A DNA stretch of 64,000 bases, from NCBI RefSeq assembly GCF_000243415.2, contig NZ_KI912270.1, forward strand, positions 5,847,837 through 5,911,836, given 5' to 3'. How positions within the stretch are numbered: the first letter of the stretch is position 1; each line of letters starts with the position of its first letter. This DNA is from Mycolicibacterium tusciae JS617. GTDB lineage: Bacteria; Actinomycetota; Actinomycetes; Mycobacteriales; Mycobacteriaceae. The position numbers were made by a program, and so were the translations under genes. A model generated the notes under the pieces. That model saw nothing but the letters and a program-made list of their open reading frames with translations. It was not told the origin of the DNA and made no database searches. Shown here one piece after another: positions 7,921-16,987 of this stretch.

Positions 7921-8967
7921 GTGAACGTTTCCCAGCTCGAGTGGATCATCACGGTGGGCGTGACAATCGCCGTGCTGCTGTTCGACGTCGTGGTGATCGG
8001 GCGACGACCGCACGAACCGTCCAAGCGTGAAACCGGGACGTACCTGACGATCTACATCGGACTCGCGGTGGCGTTCGGGTTGTGGGTGTGGTTCTTCCAC
8101 GGCGGCCAGTTCGGGCTGGAGTTCTTCGCCGGCTGGCTCACCGAGTACAGCCTGTCCGTGGACAACCTGTTCATCTTCCTGATCATCATGGCCAGCTTCA
8201 ACGTGCCGAAGAAGTATCAGCAGCAGGCGCTGCTGGTGGGCATCATTCTCGCGTTGATATTCCGCGCCATCTTCATCGCGCTCGGCGCGGTGGCGATCAA
8301 CCAGTTCTCCTGGATCTTCTACGCCTTCGGCGCGTTCCTGGTCTACACCGCCATCAACCTCGTCCGCGACACCGACCACGACGACGACGCCGACAACTTC
8401 GTGGTGCGATTCGCACGCAACCACCTGAGTCTCACTGACAAGTGGGAGGGCGGCCTCAAGCTGTGGGTGAAGGAGAACGGCAAGCGGCTGATGACGCCGA
8501 TGTTCCTCGTGATCGTCGCGCTCGGCACCACCGATCTGCTCTTCGCGCTGGACTCGATCCCCGCGATCTACGGCCTGACCCGGGAGCCGTACCTGGTGTT
8601 CACGGCGAACGTGTTCGCATTGATGGGACTGCGTCAGCTCTACTTCCTGCTCGGCGACCTGTTGAGGCGACTGGTTTACCTGTCGCAGGGGCTGGCCCTC
8701 ATTCTGGCGTTCATCGGCGTGAAGCTGATCTTGCACGCGCTGCACGAAAACGAGCTGCCGTTCATCAACGGCGGCGAGCATGTGCCGGTGCCGGAGATCC
8801 CGACGCTGGCCAGCCTCGGCGTGATCGTCGTGACGCTGCTCATCACCACTGCAGCCAGCCTGTACAAGACGCGCGTGCACGACGTGAAGAACGAGAAGAA
8901 CGGCGAGAACGGCGAGAACGGTAAGGATTCGGCGCCGGATCCCGAGCAGTCCTTGGATTCGCGCTGA
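7921..8967 (+). CDS. terC: TerC family membrane protein, probable Mn2+ exporter
   Basis: 348 residues, about nine transmembrane helices. The TerC acidic membrane motifs are present: SVDNLFIF (79-86) and ALDSIPAIYG (209-218). A cytoplasmic loop DTDHDDDADN (150-159) is very acidic and could bind metal. The C-terminus is a hydrophilic Asn/Gly/Glu-rich tail. GTG 7921 was chosen because a strong CGGAGG lies 4 nt upstream and the longer reading frame runs through the riboswitch. TerC proteins protect cells or load secreted enzymes by exporting manganese. Control by the Mn riboswitch upstream supports that function here. Confidence 0.92.
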   Translation: MNVSQLEWIITVGVTIAVLLFDVVVIGRRPHEPSKRETGTYLTIYIGLAVAFGLWVWFFHGGQFGLEFFAGWLTEYSLSVDNLFIFLIIMASFNVPKKYQQQALLVGIILALIFRAIFIALGAVAINQFSWIFYAFGAFLVYTAINLVRDTDHDDDADNFVVRFARNHLSLTDKWEGGLKLWVKENGKRLMTPMFLVIVALGTTDLLFALDSIPAIYGLTREPYLVFTANVFALMGLRQLYFLLGDLLRRLVYLSQGLALILAFIGVKLILHALHENELPFINGGEHVPVPEIPTLASLGVIVVTLLITTAASLYKTRVHDVKNEKNGENGENGKDSAPDPEQSLDSR

Positions 8968-9012
8968 TCGTAAGGGTCGACGGCGACCGCTGAAGGGCCT
9001 ACCGTTGCCGCC

Positions 9013-9408
9013 GTGCGGCTATTCGTGGCAGACGACGCAGGTGGGCACTGGAGCGAGTTGACCGACGGTGCCGATCCGGCCGTGCGGGTGGTCGCGGTCG
9101 ATCTCGCACAGGCGCGACGGATCCGAGCCCGAATGCGGAGCGATTCCGAGCATGTCGCCGTCATCCTGGACGTGACTGTGGCGGTGGCGGCCGACTTCCG
9201 TTCGGCGCGAAGGGAACTCGAATCGATCGACGGCGTGCGCTACGCGGGGACGGTCGACGGACTCGCCGGGTTGATCGCCGATATCGAAGCCGCGGGCGTG
9301 GCCGACGGTGTCACGCTGGTCGCGGCGTCACCACGGCAGGATCTGGCCGCCGTGGGTCTTGACGTGCTCCACTGGCTGGCGCTCCGGGATCAGGCCAAAG
9401 CCTCGTAG
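9013..9408 (+). CDS. hypothetical protein
   Basis: 131 residues from GTG 9013; soluble, no signal peptide or membrane helix. Content is Ala/Asp/Val/Arg-rich with alternating beta and helix patterns, compatible with a small alpha/beta fold, but I recognise no family. Third-position GC is high and in keeping with real mycobacterial genes. The 3' end overlaps the convergent serine hydrolase gene by 19 bp. It lies 45 bp after terC and could be in the same transcript. Function unknown. Confidence 0.6.
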   Translation: MRLFVADDAGGHWSELTDGADPAVRVVAVDLAQARRIRARMRSDSEHVAVILDVTVAVAADFRSARRELESIDGVRYAGTVDGLAGLIADIEAAGVADGVTLVAASPRQDLAAVGLDVLHWLALRDQAKAS

Positions 9409-10541
9409 AAGAGGCGAGCGTAGCGGTTGGTGCGATCCGTGCCGACGGTGCCGGGCCCCATCCTGTTCATCACGTAGGCGAAAGTGGCCCGATGTTCGGG
9501 GTTCATTACGATCGCCGAACCTCCCCAACCGCCCCACCAGCAGATCTTGCCCTCCGGAACGGCGGGAACGCTTGCCGGAGTGGGCAATCCGAAGCCGATA
9601 CCAAACCTCAGCGGGGTGAAGAGCACCTGATCGACGCCGTTGGATTGCTCCTGGAAGATCAGGTCAATGGTTGCTGGGCTGAGCACCTGAACGCCGTTCG
9701 CCTTTCCGCCCAACGAGATTGGCGACAGTGCACGAGCCAGTGCCCGGGCATTGCCGTGCCCGTTCGCGCCACCGATATCCGCACGCCGCCACGCGGTGGT
9801 CTCGGCGATCGATGCGAAGTCCGGGGCGGCCCGAAACGCCGCGAACGTTCTCAACATCGGGTGATCGGCGGGCAACGCGTCGTACGGCAGGTCGAGAGGC
9901 GGCGGCGGAATCAGCTCGGCGATGCGGTGCTCGTCCTCCGCGCGGGCGCCGATCTGGACGTCGGCGCCCAGGGGAGCGGCGATCTCGTCGTGAACGAACG
10001 CCTTGAGCGTTTTGCCAGTGATCCTGCGGATGACCTCGCCGATCAGATGGCCGTAGTTGATCGCGTGGTATCCCGACGCTGTGCCGGGCTCCCACCACGG
10101 CGCCTGGCGTGCGAGTTGGCTCGTCGCCTTCTCCCAGTCGTAGACATCGTCGACGGTGAACGGCATATCCCATCCCGACACCCCCGACGTATGGGCCAGG
10201 AGGTGGCGCACCTCGATGTCCCCCTTGCCGTTCTCGGCGAATTCCGGCCAGTACTCGGCGACGGGAGCGAAGGGATCGAGTAGGCCGCGATCGACGAGCA
10301 TCAACGCCGAGAGCGCGGTGAGCGTCTTTGTGCATGACCAGAAGTTGACGATGGTGTTCTCGGACCACGGGACTGTCTTGGCGCGGTCCGCGTGCCCGCC
10401 CCATATGTCGACCACATACTCTCCGTCGATGTCGACGGCGATCGATGCGCCGAGTTCCTCACCGCTGGTTATCTCGTCGGCGAGCGCCTCGGCCACCTTG
10501 TCGAACCGCGGATCGCAGTGTCCCTGCAGTACGTCATGCAT
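9390..10541 (-). CDS. serine hydrolase, beta-lactamase/esterase (class C-like) family
   Basis: 383 residues. The SxxK nucleophile motif is SCTK in NFWSCTKTLTAL (about residue 68). The second motif is in the YHAINYGHLIGEV segment, where Tyr acts as general base in EstB/LipL-type esterases. The third motif is replaced by a Gly/Trp-rich WWGGWGGSA stretch rather than KTG. No signal peptide. These enzymes are penicillin-binding-protein-fold esterases or peptidases acting on small esters or lactams; the substrate is not predictable. ATG 10541 was chosen because family homology begins at MHDVLQGHCDPRF and the upstream 43 codons look non-coding. Confidence 0.85.
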   Translation of the reverse strand: MHDVLQGHCDPRFDKVAEALADEITSGEELGASIAVDIDGEYVVDIWGGHADRAKTVPWSENTIVNFWSCTKTLTALSALMLVDRGLLDPFAPVAEYWPEFAENGKGDIEVRHLLAHTSGVSGWDMPFTVDDVYDWEKATSQLARQAPWWEPGTASGYHAINYGHLIGEVIRRITGKTLKAFVHDEIAAPLGADVQIGARAEDEHRIAELIPPPPLDLPYDALPADHPMLRTFAAFRAAPDFASIAETTAWRRADIGGANGHGNARALARALSPISLGGKANGVQVLSPATIDLIFQEQSNGVDQVLFTPLRFGIGFGLPTPASVPAVPEGKICWWGGWGGSAIVMNPEHRATFAYVMNRMGPGTVGTDRTNRYARLFYEALA

Positions 10542-10656
10542 CGGACCATCATGCGGCGTAGGACGTTGCTTTGTTCCAGCAATCGCGAAGTGGCCCCAGC
10601 ACCGGAGAGGTATCTTCTGCCTATCCGAGAGTCCATACGCAGGGAGGAAGCAGTCT

Positions 10657-10890
10657 ATGCACAGACTCACGATGGCGGTCGCCGCGGCCGCAATGGCGGC
10701 AGGAACGATCCTGACCGCACCGACAGCCGCAGCGGGAGTTGTTCCGGATACGACCTACACGCAGCCTTCGGTGCCGACCGGACCGAAAACCCAGCCACTG
10801 GACTGCCAGGGCACCACGGGCAACATGGGCTGCGGTCCGGGCTGGTTCTGGCGCGACGGATGGCGCGGATGGGCGTGCTACCCATGCTGA
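10657..10890 (+). CDS. small secreted cysteine-containing protein
   Basis: 77 residues with a clear Sec signal peptide (MHRLTMAVAAAAMAAGTIL, cleavage after about TAAAG). The mature part of about 50 residues has four Cys (in LDCQG, MGCGP and WACYPC) and a Gly/Trp-rich end WFWRDGWRGW. Four cysteines in so short a secreted chain suggest two disulfides. A strong GGGAGGAAG ribosome-binding site lies 7-15 bp upstream of the ATG. The next secreted-protein gene starts before this one stops (ATG at 10884, stop at 10888-10890), so the pair is translationally coupled. Function unknown. Confidence 0.75.
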   Translation: MHRLTMAVAAAAMAAGTILTAPTAAAGVVPDTTYTQPSVPTGPKTQPLDCQGTTGNMGCGPGWFWRDGWRGWACYPC

Positions 10891-11423
10891 CGCCGAACAC
10901 GTGCGCAAAAGCGACGGGAGTGTTCGCCGCCTTGGCACTTGCGGCGACGATCGGCGGCTTGGCTTCTGCCGCAGCACAATCCAACGACTACAGCCTGCTA
11001 CCCGTCGATCCGAACCTCGTCACGGATTCGCAGGCGTTCAGCGCGGCCCCGTTCGCCATCGATCCGAACGGGCAGCGTGGCGTGCGGGCCGAGTACACCC
11101 ACCGCGAAGGTGCCACCCGGTCGATCACCACCACCATCCTGATCCTGCCCAGCGCGCAGGAGGCGACGGGATCACTTGCCGCCGCCGCGGCCGAGGTGGG
11201 CAATCCGCAGTCGGCGCCCGCACCGGTGGGCACCGGCGGAACGATGGTCACGGGAACCTCGCCTGACGGAACGGAATCGGTGACCGTCCTGTCTTTCACC
11301 GAGGGCAACGTGGCGACGACGATCGAGTTCGAAGGTCCGGCAAACGATCCCGTGCCGCCGGACTTCGCGACCGAGCTCGGGCAGAAGCAGGTCACCGCTA
11401 TCAGGGACTGGCAGGGCGTCTAG
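10884..11423 (+). CDS. secreted protein of unknown function
   Basis: 179 residues from ATG 10884, beginning MLTPNTCAKATGVFAALAL, a signal peptide with probable cleavage after ASAAA. There is no lipobox cysteine at the cleavage site, so it is probably soluble. The mature domain alternates beta strands (VRAEYTHREGATRSITTTIL, VTVLSFTEGNVATTIEF) and resembles small mycobacterial secreted beta-proteins, but I cannot name a family. An in-frame ATG at 10869 is possible but would add a poor signal-peptide start. The overlap with the upstream small secreted gene suggests a common operon and export route. Confidence 0.7.
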   Translation: MLTPNTCAKATGVFAALALAATIGGLASAAAQSNDYSLLPVDPNLVTDSQAFSAAPFAIDPNGQRGVRAEYTHREGATRSITTTILILPSAQEATGSLAAAAAEVGNPQSAPAPVGTGGTMVTGTSPDGTESVTVLSFTEGNVATTIEFEGPANDPVPPDFATELGQKQVTAIRDWQGV

Positions 11424-11469
11424 CTCGCGTTCCAAGCGTGAGTGGCGACTCGGCGGATTAGCTAGGGCC

Positions 11470-11985
11470 TCACCAGTTGTCGTAGCCGCCCTCGGGGCCG
11501 AGCATGCGCTCCAGGCGGGTGCGGTTGATACGAGCCAGTTCGTTGCGCACCACCTTGCGCTCGGTCTCGGCGTCGTTGTGCAGCCGGTCCGACATCGTCG
11601 CGAGCACGTCCTGTGCGGTGTATCCGTTGACGAACATGACGAAGCCGAAGCCGAAGTGCGCCAGATAGCGTTCCGACGCCTGTCCCAGACCGACCATCAC
11701 CTCTGGCTGATCGCACCAGATGGCACACTGCTCGGCCGCTGACTTCTCGCTGCCGGGCCGGCGTCCGATGTCGGGATAGGCCTGCAGGATCGTGTCGACC
11801 GATTCCTCCGACAGCCCGAACAGCAGCGCATCAGCAGCCCGGAAGAGGTCGTCGTGGCTGGCGAACGCCCGGCCGCGACACAGATCGGCGGCCAGCGGCA
11901 CGCTGTAGCAGCATTCGTAGATCGCGTGCACCGCGCGTCGCATCGGCATTGCGTTGAACGCCTCGAGGCCGATCCCCTGATGCAT
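11470..11985 (-). CDS. uraD: 2-oxo-4-hydroxy-4-carboxy-5-ureidoimidazoline (OHCU) decarboxylase
   Basis: 171 residues. The family signature YPDIGRRPGSEKSAAEQ (HPxIG...S..EQ in relatives) sits in the middle, and the C-terminal half carries FGFVMFVNGYTAQDVLATM and NELARINRTRLERM, characteristic of UraD. The enzyme decarboxylates OHCU to S-allantoin after urate oxidase and HIU hydrolase. Neither partner gene is in the window, so the gene is isolated here. An in-frame GTG at 11991 is an alternative start. Confidence 0.85.
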   Translation of the reverse strand: MHQGIGLEAFNAMPMRRAVHAIYECCYSVPLAADLCRGRAFASHDDLFRAADALLFGLSEESVDTILQAYPDIGRRPGSEKSAAEQCAIWCDQPEVMVGLGQASERYLAHFGFGFVMFVNGYTAQDVLATMSDRLHNDAETERKVVRNELARINRTRLERMLGPEGGYDNW

Positions 11986-12050
11986 CAACACAGCGTCATC
12001 ATCGAAGGCGCAGAGTACGCCCGCGTTACCGCGTGTTACGGCGGTGAAAA

Positions 12051-12092
12051 CTCAGTGGTGCCTCAGTGGTGCCTCAGTGATTCCCTCAGTGG
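12051..12092. repeat. 11-bp tandem repeat across the ppa stop codon
   Basis: CTCAGTGGTGC is present twice in full, followed by two degenerate partial copies (CTCAGTG and CTCAGTGG). On the ppa strand this gives four CACTGAG units, the first of which contains the ppa stop TGA. Probably local slippage duplication downstream of a stop. Confidence 0.8.
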
Positions 12093-12574
12093 CCGGTGGC
12101 CTTGAACCGCTCGACGGAGGCTTGCAGTTCCGCCTCGGCCTTTTCGCGCCCCACCCAGTCCGCGGCCTTGACGTACTTGCCCGGCTCGAGGTCCTTGTAG
12201 TGCACGAAGAAGTGCTTGATCGCCTCGAGTTCGAAGGAGGGAACGTCTTCGAGATCCTGGATGTGGTCCCAGCGCACGTCGCCCGCAGGCACGCACAGCA
12301 GTTTGTCGTCGCCGCCGGCTTCGTCGGTCATCTGGAACATCGCGACCGGCCGGGCCTCGACGATGCAACCGGGGAACACCGATTCGGGCAGCAGGATCAG
12401 CGCGTCCAGCGGATCGCCGTCCTCGCCGAGCGTGTTCTCGAAGAAGCCGTAATCGGCCGGATACGCCATCGACGTGTACAAGTAGCGGTCGAGCTTGACC
12501 CGCCCGGAGTCGTGGTCCACCTCGTACTTGTTGCGCGAACCCTTCGGGATCTCGATGACTACGTCGAATTCCAC
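12086..12574 (-). CDS. ppa: inorganic pyrophosphatase
   Basis: 162 residues, the standard length of mycobacterial family I pyrophosphatase. Active-site features: [11 protein letters not shown] (8-18), [11 protein letters not shown], and the acidic metal cluster [10 protein letters not shown] with D-x-x-D spacing. It hydrolyses pyrophosphate to drive biosynthesis and acts in the cytoplasm. The start is GTG 12574. It is divergent from the DUF6159-type membrane protein gene 88 bp away. In M. tuberculosis ppa adjoins dacB; here one membrane-protein gene lies between them. Confidence 0.97.
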   Translation of the reverse strand: MEFDVVIEIPKGSRNKYEVDHDSGRVKLDRYLYTSMAYPADYGFFENTLGEDGDPLDALILLPESVFPGCIVEARPVAMFQMTDEAGGDDKLLCVPAGDVRWDHIQDLEDVPSFELEAIKHFFVHYKDLEPGKYVKAADWVGREKAEAELQASVERFKATGH

Positions 12575-12662
12575 GCCGGCGCCTTCCTGCCCTGTGCTGC
12601 GGTATTGCGGACGGCATCACCCTAATCTGCCTACGATCCTGGCCACCTACTCGGGAGGCACG

Positions 12663-13517
12663 ATGGGCAGAATCTCAAGCGGCTGGGCTCTTACGAAGCA
12701 GAGCTGGGCGGTGTTGAAGAACGATCGGTCGTTGGTGATCTTCCCGATCTTGTCGGCCGTGTTCGCCATGATCGCGCTTGTCGTGATCTGGGTGCCGACG
12801 GTGATCACCGCGGGTCTCCTCCAGAACGGGACCGTTGACGAGAACAACCCGATCATCGGCGTCGGCGCGGTCGTGACCATCTACGTGTCGACCTTCATAG
12901 CCATCTTCTTCAACGTGGCGCTGGCCGCATGCGCGGTGCGCTCGTTGCGCGGCGAGGACACGAAAGTCGGCGAGGGTATCTCGGCCGCCATGCGCCGAAT
13001 CGGGCCGATCTTGGGCTGGACCTTTGTCGCGGGCACTGTCGGGCTGATCCTGCAGATCCTCGAGAACCGGTTTCCGATCGCTGGCCGGATCGCGGTGTGG
13101 ATCGCCGGTGCCGCCTGGGCGATCGCCACGTTCTTCGTGATCCCGGTGATCGCACTGGAGGGCACCGGACCGTTGCGCTCACTGAAGAGATCGGTCCAGG
13201 TCGTCAAGGCCAAATGGGGTGAGGGCGCGACGGGGCAGGTCGCGATCTCTGCGGTGACGGGCATGATCGTCTTCGGGATCGTCTTGGTCGGGGGCGGAGC
13301 CGGGTACGCGCTTTTCGCGGTCAACCTGGCCCCGGTTGCCATCGCTGTCGGCGCTGTCGCGGTAGCCGCGGTGATCGTCGTCGCCATCATCTCCAGCGCG
13401 CTGAACTCGATCTTCCGCGTGGCCGTCTACCAGTACGCGGCCACCGGTCAGGCGCCTGCGGTGTTCGACAGCCAACTGGTTCAGACGGCGTTCGGCGCCA
13501 GCTCTCGGCGGGCGTAG
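12663..13517 (+). CDS. DUF6159-type integral membrane protein
   Basis: 284 residues with six to seven predicted transmembrane helices (about 25-45, 65-90, 115-135, 145-170, 200-225, 235-260). The opening MGRISSGWALTKQSWAVLKNDRSL and the conserved cytoplasmic segment SLKRSVQVVKAKWGE match membrane proteins annotated as DUF6159. No catalytic residues are visible. ATG 12663 follows a GGGAGG (12653-12658) ribosome-binding site. It lies between ppa and dacB, with a 63-bp gap to dacB. Function unknown. Confidence 0.8.
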   Translation: MGRISSGWALTKQSWAVLKNDRSLVIFPILSAVFAMIALVVIWVPTVITAGLLQNGTVDENNPIIGVGAVVTIYVSTFIAIFFNVALAACAVRSLRGEDTKVGEGISAAMRRIGPILGWTFVAGTVGLILQILENRFPIAGRIAVWIAGAAWAIATFFVIPVIALEGTGPLRSLKRSVQVVKAKWGEGATGQVAISAVTGMIVFGIVLVGGGAGYALFAVNLAPVAIAVGAVAVAAVIVVAIISSALNSIFRVAVYQYAATGQAPAVFDSQLVQTAFGASSRRA

Positions 13518-13580
13518 ACGACGGCACCCGATACCCTGCTTACAGCGGCGATACGTCAGTCGTTCGAGAGCAGGAGAGCT

Positions 13581-14960
13581 ATGCGGCCCACGACGTGGGG
13601 GCGGTCCACCCATGCGTTGATCGCGGTTGCGGTGCTGGCGTTGGTCGCCGCCGTCGTCGCGGCGTCGGCGCTGCTGACCGGCGGAGGTGCCCCCGATGCG
13701 GCGGCGGTCAAGCCCGCACCGGCGGCAGCGTCGGCGAGCCCGGGCATCGTGCCCGTCGACGAATCCGCCCCCAAGCCCACCCCCGACCGACTGGCGCTGG
13801 TGCTCGCGCCCGCGCTCGCCGACCCCAACCTCGGCAAGTTCACCGGCCGCATCACCGATGCCATCACCGGGGCCGAACTGTGGGCCCGAGGTGCCGATGT
13901 GCCGATGCAACCGGCGTCGACCAACAAGACGCTCACGGCCGCGGCGGCGCTGCTGGCCCTCGAACGTGACGACCGGCTCACCACCCGGGTCTTCCGCATC
14001 AACAAGCCCGGAGTGGTGGTGCTGAAGGGCGGCGGAGATCAAACGCTGTCGGCGGCCGCGCCCAACGAGCAGACCTGGTACCGCGATGCTGCGCGGATCA
14101 GCGATCTGGCCGAGCAGGTCGAGGCCGCGGGTATCAATGCCACCGAAGTGCAGGTCGACGTGAGCACCTATAGCGGCCCCACGATGGCACCGGGCTGGGA
14201 TCCGGCCGATATCGACGGCGGCGACATCGCGCCGATGGAGTCGGTGATGCTCGACGGCGGCCGCACGCAACCGGTCAGCGTCGACTCCTGGCGTTCCAAG
14301 ACCCCCGCGCTGGACGCCGGCCGCGCCTTGGCCGTTGCGCTGGGCGTGCATCCCGCAAAGGTGACGGTGGCGCCGGGGGCGGCGCGCGGTGGCCAGGAGA
14401 TCGCGTCAGTGCAGTCACCGCCGCTCATCGACCGGCTGCGCGACATGATGAACGCGTCCGACAACGTGATGGCCGAGTCGATCGGTCGCGAGGTCGCTGC
14501 CGAAGTCGGTCTCCCGCAAAGCTTCGCCGGTGCGGTCCAGGCGGTGCTCGGCGAACTGAACGCCGCCAAGATCGACACCACCAACGCCAGGCTGTTCGAC
14601 TCCAGCGGGCTGTCCGTCGACGACCGGCTCACCGCGGAGACCCTCGACGAAGTCGTCAACACCGCCGCGGGCAGCGCCCAACCCAAGCTGCGATCGCTGG
14701 TCGAGATGCTGCCGATCGCGGGCGGCAGCGGGACCCTGTCCAACCGCTACCTCGACACCGACGCCGGCCGTTCCGCCGCCGGTTTCCTGCGGGCCAAGAC
14801 GGGGTCGCTGACCGGTACGAACTCACTGGCGGGCATCATCACCGACGCCAGCGGGCGGGTGCTCACGTTCGCCTTCATCTCCAACGACGCCGGGCCGACG
14901 GGCCGCATCGCGCTCGACACCCTGGCCGCCGCGCTGCGGTCGTGTGGATGCAGCACATGA
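13581..14960 (+). CDS. dacB: D-alanyl-D-alanine carboxypeptidase/endopeptidase (PBP4 type)
   Basis: 459 residues. An N-terminal signal anchor (about 11-33) is followed by an Ala/Pro linker. The three penicillin-binding motifs are STNK (113-116), SDN (293-295) and KTG (406-408), the S13-family arrangement. It trims the terminal D-Ala of peptidoglycan stem peptides and/or cleaves cross-links outside the membrane. ATG 13581 follows CAGGAGAG. Its stop overlaps the DUF2342 peptidase start by 4 bp (ATGA), beginning a dacB-DUF2342-tilS-hpt operon as in M. tuberculosis. Confidence 0.95.
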   Translation: MRPTTWGRSTHALIAVAVLALVAAVVAASALLTGGGAPDAAAVKPAPAAASASPGIVPVDESAPKPTPDRLALVLAPALADPNLGKFTGRITDAITGAELWARGADVPMQPASTNKTLTAAAALLALERDDRLTTRVFRINKPGVVVLKGGGDQTLSAAAPNEQTWYRDAARISDLAEQVEAAGINATEVQVDVSTYSGPTMAPGWDPADIDGGDIAPMESVMLDGGRTQPVSVDSWRSKTPALDAGRALAVALGVHPAKVTVAPGAARGGQEIASVQSPPLIDRLRDMMNASDNVMAESIGREVAAEVGLPQSFAGAVQAVLGELNAAKIDTTNARLFDSSGLSVDDRLTAETLDEVVNTAAGSAQPKLRSLVEMLPIAGGSGTLSNRYLDTDAGRSAAGFLRAKTGSLTGTNSLAGIITDASGRVLTFAFISNDAGPTGRIALDTLAAALRSCGCST

Positions 14961-16033
14961 GCACCTCGCCGCAGTCATCGACTGACAAGCCATCGCCCAG
15001 CGTGGGACGCGCCGTCGACTGGAACTTCGCCGCCCAGGTCGGGGAGAAGCTGGTGCGCCCAGGCCCGGACGCCTCCGACTACACCCGCCGTCAGGTCATC
15101 GACCAATTGGCCGAGTCGTCCCGCAACGCCGAGGTACCGGTGCGTGAAGTCACCGGCCTCAATGAGGGCGGCGCGATTCCCGAAGCCCGCATCCTGGACC
15201 GTCCGCAGTGGATTCACGCCGCGACGCAGTCGATGCGCGTAATGACCGGCGGCACAGAGAAACCGAACAGTTTCATCAGCGGACGCATTACCGGCGCGCA
15301 GACCGGCGCCGTGCTGGCGTTCGTGTCGCAGGGCATCCTCGGCCAGTACGACCCGTTCGGTCGCGACGGTGGCGAACTACTTCTGGTCTACCCCAACGTG
15401 ATCGGCGTGGAGCGCCAATTACGGGTCGACCCAGGCGACTTCCGGCTGTGGGTGTGCCTGCACGAGGTCACCCACCGAGTCCAGTTTCGCGCCAACCCAT
15501 GGCTTGCCGACCACATGTCGCAGTCGTTGGCGGTGCTCACCCAGGACGCCGGCGACGACGTCACCCAGGTGGTGGGCCGGCTCGCGGAGTTTGCGCGCAG
15601 CCGTCGCGATTACGTCGTTGACGCTGAGTCGGAACCGAATTCGTCGGGGATGATCGGCCTGATGCGCGCGGTTCAGGCGGAGCCGCAGCGGCGCGCACTG
15701 GACCAACTGCTGGTGCTGGGCACGCTGCTGGAGGGTCATGCGGACCACGTGATGGATGCCGTCGGGCCCAAGGTGGTGCCGTCGGTGGCGACGATCCGCA
15801 GGCGCTTCGACGAACGGCGCCAACGTAAGCAGCCGCCGTTGCAGCGGGTCGTGCGGGCGCTACTCGGATTCGACGCCAAGCTCAGCCAGTACACCCGCGG
15901 TAAGGCATTCGTCGACCACGTGGTGTCCCGGGTCGGGATGACGCGGTTCAATACCGTTTGGTCGAGCGCGGAAACCTTGCCGCTGCCAACGGAAATCGAC
16001 AAGCCACAGCGGTGGATCGACAGAGTGCTGTAG
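14957..16033 (+). CDS. zinc-dependent metallopeptidase, DUF2342 family
   Basis: 358 residues. The zinc-peptidase motif HEVTH (169-173) lies in LHEVTHRVQF, the hallmark of this actinobacterial family, which is found next to dacB and tilS. No signal peptide. A peptidase role is inferred from the HExxH motif; the substrate is unknown. Earlier database names linked it to coenzyme F420 biosynthesis only by co-occurrence. The start at ATG 14957 overlaps the dacB stop; the 3' end overlaps the probable tilS start by 22 bp. Confidence 0.88.
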   Translation: MSTSPQSSTDKPSPSVGRAVDWNFAAQVGEKLVRPGPDASDYTRRQVIDQLAESSRNAEVPVREVTGLNEGGAIPEARILDRPQWIHAATQSMRVMTGGTEKPNSFISGRITGAQTGAVLAFVSQGILGQYDPFGRDGGELLLVYPNVIGVERQLRVDPGDFRLWVCLHEVTHRVQFRANPWLADHMSQSLAVLTQDAGDDVTQVVGRLAEFARSRRDYVVDAESEPNSSGMIGLMRAVQAEPQRRALDQLLVLGTLLEGHADHVMDAVGPKVVPSVATIRRRFDERRQRKQPPLQRVVRALLGFDAKLSQYTRGKAFVDHVVSRVGMTRFNTVWSSAETLPLPTEIDKPQRWIDRVL

Positions 16034-16974
16034 CCGCGCTGCAGGCGGCGGTGACGGTGTTCTCCCGTGAGCACGCGATCGCAGGCGCGCGGTGGTGTGT
16101 GGCACTGTCCGGGGGTGCCGATTCGCTGGCGCTGACGGCGGCCGCGGCAAAGGTGATGCCGACCACGGCGCTGATTGTCGATCATCGGTTGCAGGCCGAA
16201 TCGGGCGCGGTCGCGGCAACCGCACGCGAACAGGCGCTGTCACTGGGATGTGTTGAGGCTCAAGTCATTTGCGTCGATGTCGGCACCGCTGGTGGGCCCG
16301 AGGCTGCCGCGCGCACCGCGCGCTACCGGGCATTGGACACCGCGCGCGGCGATGCGCCGGTGCTGCTCGCGCACACGCTCGATGATCAGGCCGAGACGGT
16401 GCTGCTCGGACTTGGCCGCGGTTCGGGTGCGCGCTCGATCGCCGGAATGCGCCCACTCGACCCACCTTGGGGCCGACCGCTGCTCGGGATTCGACGGGAG
16501 GTGACGCAGGCGGCCTGTGCCGAGCTGAACCTGACCCCGTGGCAGGACCCGCACAACGTCGATCGCCGGTACACCCGGGCGCGGTTGCGCGCCGAGGTGC
16601 TCCCGCTGCTGGAAGAGGTGCTCGGCGGTGGTGTCGCCGAGGCGCTGGCCCGCACCGCCGCCGCACTGCGTGAGGACACCGAGGTGCTCGACGGGTTGGC
16701 CGACCGTGAGCTCGCTGAGGTGTCGATCGCAGGCGGCCTGGACACCGCCCGGCTGGTCGACCTGCCGGACGCCGTTCGGCGCAGGGTGATTCGGGGCTGG
16801 CTGCTGGCAGGAGGTGCCAGTTCTCTGACCGACAAGCAGATTCGCGGCGTCGACACCCTGGTCACGGGGTGGCGCGGGCAGGGCGGTGTCGCGGTGGGAT
16901 CACCGCTGCGCAGCAGGCGGCTGATCGCGGGCCGACGTGACGGGATGCTGACCCTGCACACCGAGCCCGTCTGA
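16012..16974 (+). CDS. tilS: tRNA(Ile) lysidine synthase
   Basis: 320 residues. The PP-loop motif is SGGADS (33-38). [23 protein letters not shown] and [16 protein letters not shown] are TilS signatures. It uses ATP and lysine to convert C34 of tRNA-Ile(CAU) into lysidine, so the tRNA reads AUA. GTG 16012 was chosen because M. tuberculosis TilS begins with the near-identical MDRQSAVA; the longer open frame upstream lies inside the preceding gene. Essential in most bacteria. Confidence 0.95.
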   Translation: MDRQSAVAALQAAVTVFSREHAIAGARWCVALSGGADSLALTAAAAKVMPTTALIVDHRLQAESGAVAATAREQALSLGCVEAQVICVDVGTAGGPEAAARTARYRALDTARGDAPVLLAHTLDDQAETVLLGLGRGSGARSIAGMRPLDPPWGRPLLGIRREVTQAACAELNLTPWQDPHNVDRRYTRARLRAEVLPLLEEVLGGGVAEALARTAAALREDTEVLDGLADRELAEVSIAGGLDTARLVDLPDAVRRRVIRGWLLAGGASSLTDKQIRGVDTLVTGWRGQGGVAVGSPLRSRRLIAGRRDGMLTLHTEPV

Positions 16975-16987
16975 AGCATGGCACTCT

